Below are positions 21,567 through 22,617 of a stretch of DNA of 22,617 nucleotides, in pieces; within the stretch, counting starts at the first letter, position 1; the number at the start of each line of letters is the position of its first letter. Both the position numbers and the translations under genes were made by a program. The notes beneath the pieces were generated by a model. It was not told the DNA's origin. It did not search any database and saw nothing but the letters and a program-made list of their open reading frames with translations. The stretch comes from CAIZGX01 sp964511555. GTDB lineage: Bacteria > Bacteroidota > Bacteroidia > Flavobacteriales_D > Sanyastnellaceae. Where the stretch lies: NCBI GenBank assembly GCA_964511555.1, contig CAZEFR010000035.1, forward strand, positions 1 through 22,617, written 5' to 3'.

Positions 21567-21574
21567 CAAATGTA
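21567..21574 (-). promoter_or_regulatory. -7 box (TACATTTG) of the MBL gene, 4 nt before ATG
   Basis: Exact TAnnTTTG on the minus strand, followed by CACC and the ATG at 21562. This predicts a leaderless transcript. Confidence 0.55.
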
Positions 21575-21600
21575 ATAGCGATTGTCTCGCTTTCCGTTTG

Positions 21601-21608
21601 TACCTTTG
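21601..21608 (+). promoter_or_regulatory. -7 box (TACCTTTG) of purB
   Basis: Exact TAnnTTTG match 17 nt before the purB ATG. A TTG at 21582-21584 (16-nt spacing) may act as the -33 element. Confidence 0.55.
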
Positions 21609-21625
21609 CGCCTTAGAAATTAAAC

Positions 21626-22617
21626 ATGGACCATTCGTCGTTATTCAGTATTTCCCCTATCGATGGCAGATACCGCCGTCAGACCGAAGACCTGCAACAA
21701 TACTTTTCAGAATTCGCCCTCATCAAATACAGAGTTTGGGTGGAAGTGGAATACTTCATTGCACTTTGCGAACTTCCTCTTCCGCAATTGACCAGCGTTA
21801 CGCCGGATACATTCGTGCATTTGCGCGATATCTGTGCGAACTTCTCTGAAGAAGATGCGCAGTGGATCAAAGACAAAGAGAAGATCACGAATCACGACGT
21901 GAAGGCCGTAGAGTATTTCATTAAACATAAAATGGATGAAATGCAGTTGGGCGCAGTGAAAGAATTTGTTCACTTCGGCTTGACTTCTCAGGATATCAAC
22001 AACACTGCAATTCCGGCTTCGTTCCGCGACTCGTTAGAGAATGTATACATTCCGAAAATTGACGAGGTTATGCATCACTTGGCCGAGCGAAGTAAAGAAT
22101 GGAAAGACGTTCCAATGTTGGCACGTACCCACGGTCAGCCTGCTTCTCCAACTCGTTTAGGAAAAGAGTTTTTTGTTTTTGTTGAAAGATTGGAAGAGCA
22201 GTTGCAGCAATTGGAAAACATTCCAGTGGCAGCGAAATTCGGTGGTGCAACAGGAAACTTCAACGCGCATCATGTCGCTTATCCGGATATTGATTGGGTT
22301 GAATTCGCGAATGAATTTTTGGGTGAAAAGCTTCGCTTGTCGCGTTCGCAATACACCACGCAAATTGAACACTACGACCACATGGCCGCGTCGTTCGATG
22401 GATTAAAAAGATTGAATACGATATTGATCGATTTGAGCCGTGATATTTGGGCATACATCAGTATGGATTACTTCCGTCAGATTGTGAAGGAAGGTGAGGT
22501 TGGTTCTTCAGCCATGCCGCACAAGGTGAATCCAATTGACTTTGAAAACGCGGAAGGAAATTTAGGAATCGCGAACGCCTTGTTTGAACACTTGGCTGCG
22601 AAGCTTCCTGTAAGCCG
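21626..22617 (+). CDS. purB: Adenylosuccinate lyase PurB (C-terminus cut by window edge)
   Basis: 330 codons from ATG at 21626, open to the window edge; the full enzyme is usually about 450-480 residues. It performs two fumarate-releasing steps, SAICAR to AICAR in purine synthesis and adenylosuccinate to AMP. Seen: SISPIDGRYRRQT near the start, HFGLTSQDINNTA (116-128), LARTHGQPASPTRLGKE (165-181) with a catalytic-site His169, and the fumarase/lyase family signature GSSAMPHKVNP (293-303) on the mobile loop with the catalytic Ser294/Ser295. The IDGRY N-terminus and length match the E. coli-type PurB branch. It is divergent from the MBL-fold gene; no operon partner is visible on this side of the edge. 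Confidence 0.97.
   Translation, partial: MDHSSLFSISPIDGRYRRQTEDLQQYFSEFALIKYRVWVEVEYFIALCELPLPQLTSVTPDTFVHLRDICANFSEEDAQWIKDKEKITNHDVKAVEYFIKHKMDEMQLGAVKEFVHFGLTSQDINNTAIPASFRDSLENVYIPKIDEVMHHLAERSKEWKDVPMLARTHGQPASPTRLGKEFFVFVERLEEQLQQLENIPVAAKFGGATGNFNAHHVAYPDIDWVEFANEFLGEKLRLSRSQYTTQIEHYDHMAASFDGLKRLNTILIDLSRDIWAYISMDYFRQIVKEGEVGSSAMPHKVNPIDFENAEGNLGIANALFEHLAAKLPVS

Overview
The window looks like part of a Bacteroidota (Flavobacteriales-type) chromosome. Evidence: a type IX secretion (T9SS) C-terminal sorting domain, methionine synthase split into two adjacent genes, promoters with the Bacteroidota -7 box TAnnTTTG, and Bacteroidota-type HTH-like regulator and Pycsar-effector-like (DUF5706) proteins. 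A run of exactly 100 N at 9676-9775 is a scaffold gap, so this is a draft or metagenome assembly. No phage, insertion sequence or CRISPR array was recognised.

Layout. 1-1260: the N-terminus of a membrane protein (minus, cut by the edge), a small secreted protein (minus) and tRNA-Ala(GGC) (minus) with its own terminator and promoter. 1290-3800: repeat arrays, then a compact ferrous-iron uptake operon feoA-feoB-(36-aa Cys-rich membrane peptide) on plus. 3800-4830: more repeat arrays around a single-chain MntA-HepT-like fusion (minus). 4828-9601: a methionine/one-carbon operon on minus, reading promoter, SAM-I riboswitch, metH homocysteine half, metH folate/B12/activation half, metF. The genes overlap or are 1 nt apart, so remethylation of homocysteine and its methyl-THF supply are under one SAM sensor. 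9623-9775: repeat array running into the gap. 9782-11038: pirin-like protein with an N-terminal export or anchor segment, and a convergent 77-aa protein. 11143-13977: a hybrid histidine kinase divergent from an unrecognised polytopic membrane protein. 14026-17160: a large T9SS-exported multidomain protein. 17273-19812: an HTH-like regulator followed by an orphan substrate-binding lipoprotein. 19897-21562 (minus): a Pycsar-effector-like membrane protein and an MBL-fold hydrolase, divergent from purB, which runs off the right edge.

The least explained structure is the intergenic DNA. Six intergenic loci carry arrays of very short hairpins, mostly with 3-nt loops, separated by a fixed hexamer such as CGAATG. 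Stem sequences differ from unit to unit but stay self-complementary, and all six CGAATG arrays point the same way. Related arrays use GGAAT/TTCC or TG spacers. They abut or overlap stop codons, encode the last nine residues of one enzyme, and one meets the assembly gap. Several genes also have a -7 box only 4-5 nt before the start codon, suggesting leaderless transcripts.
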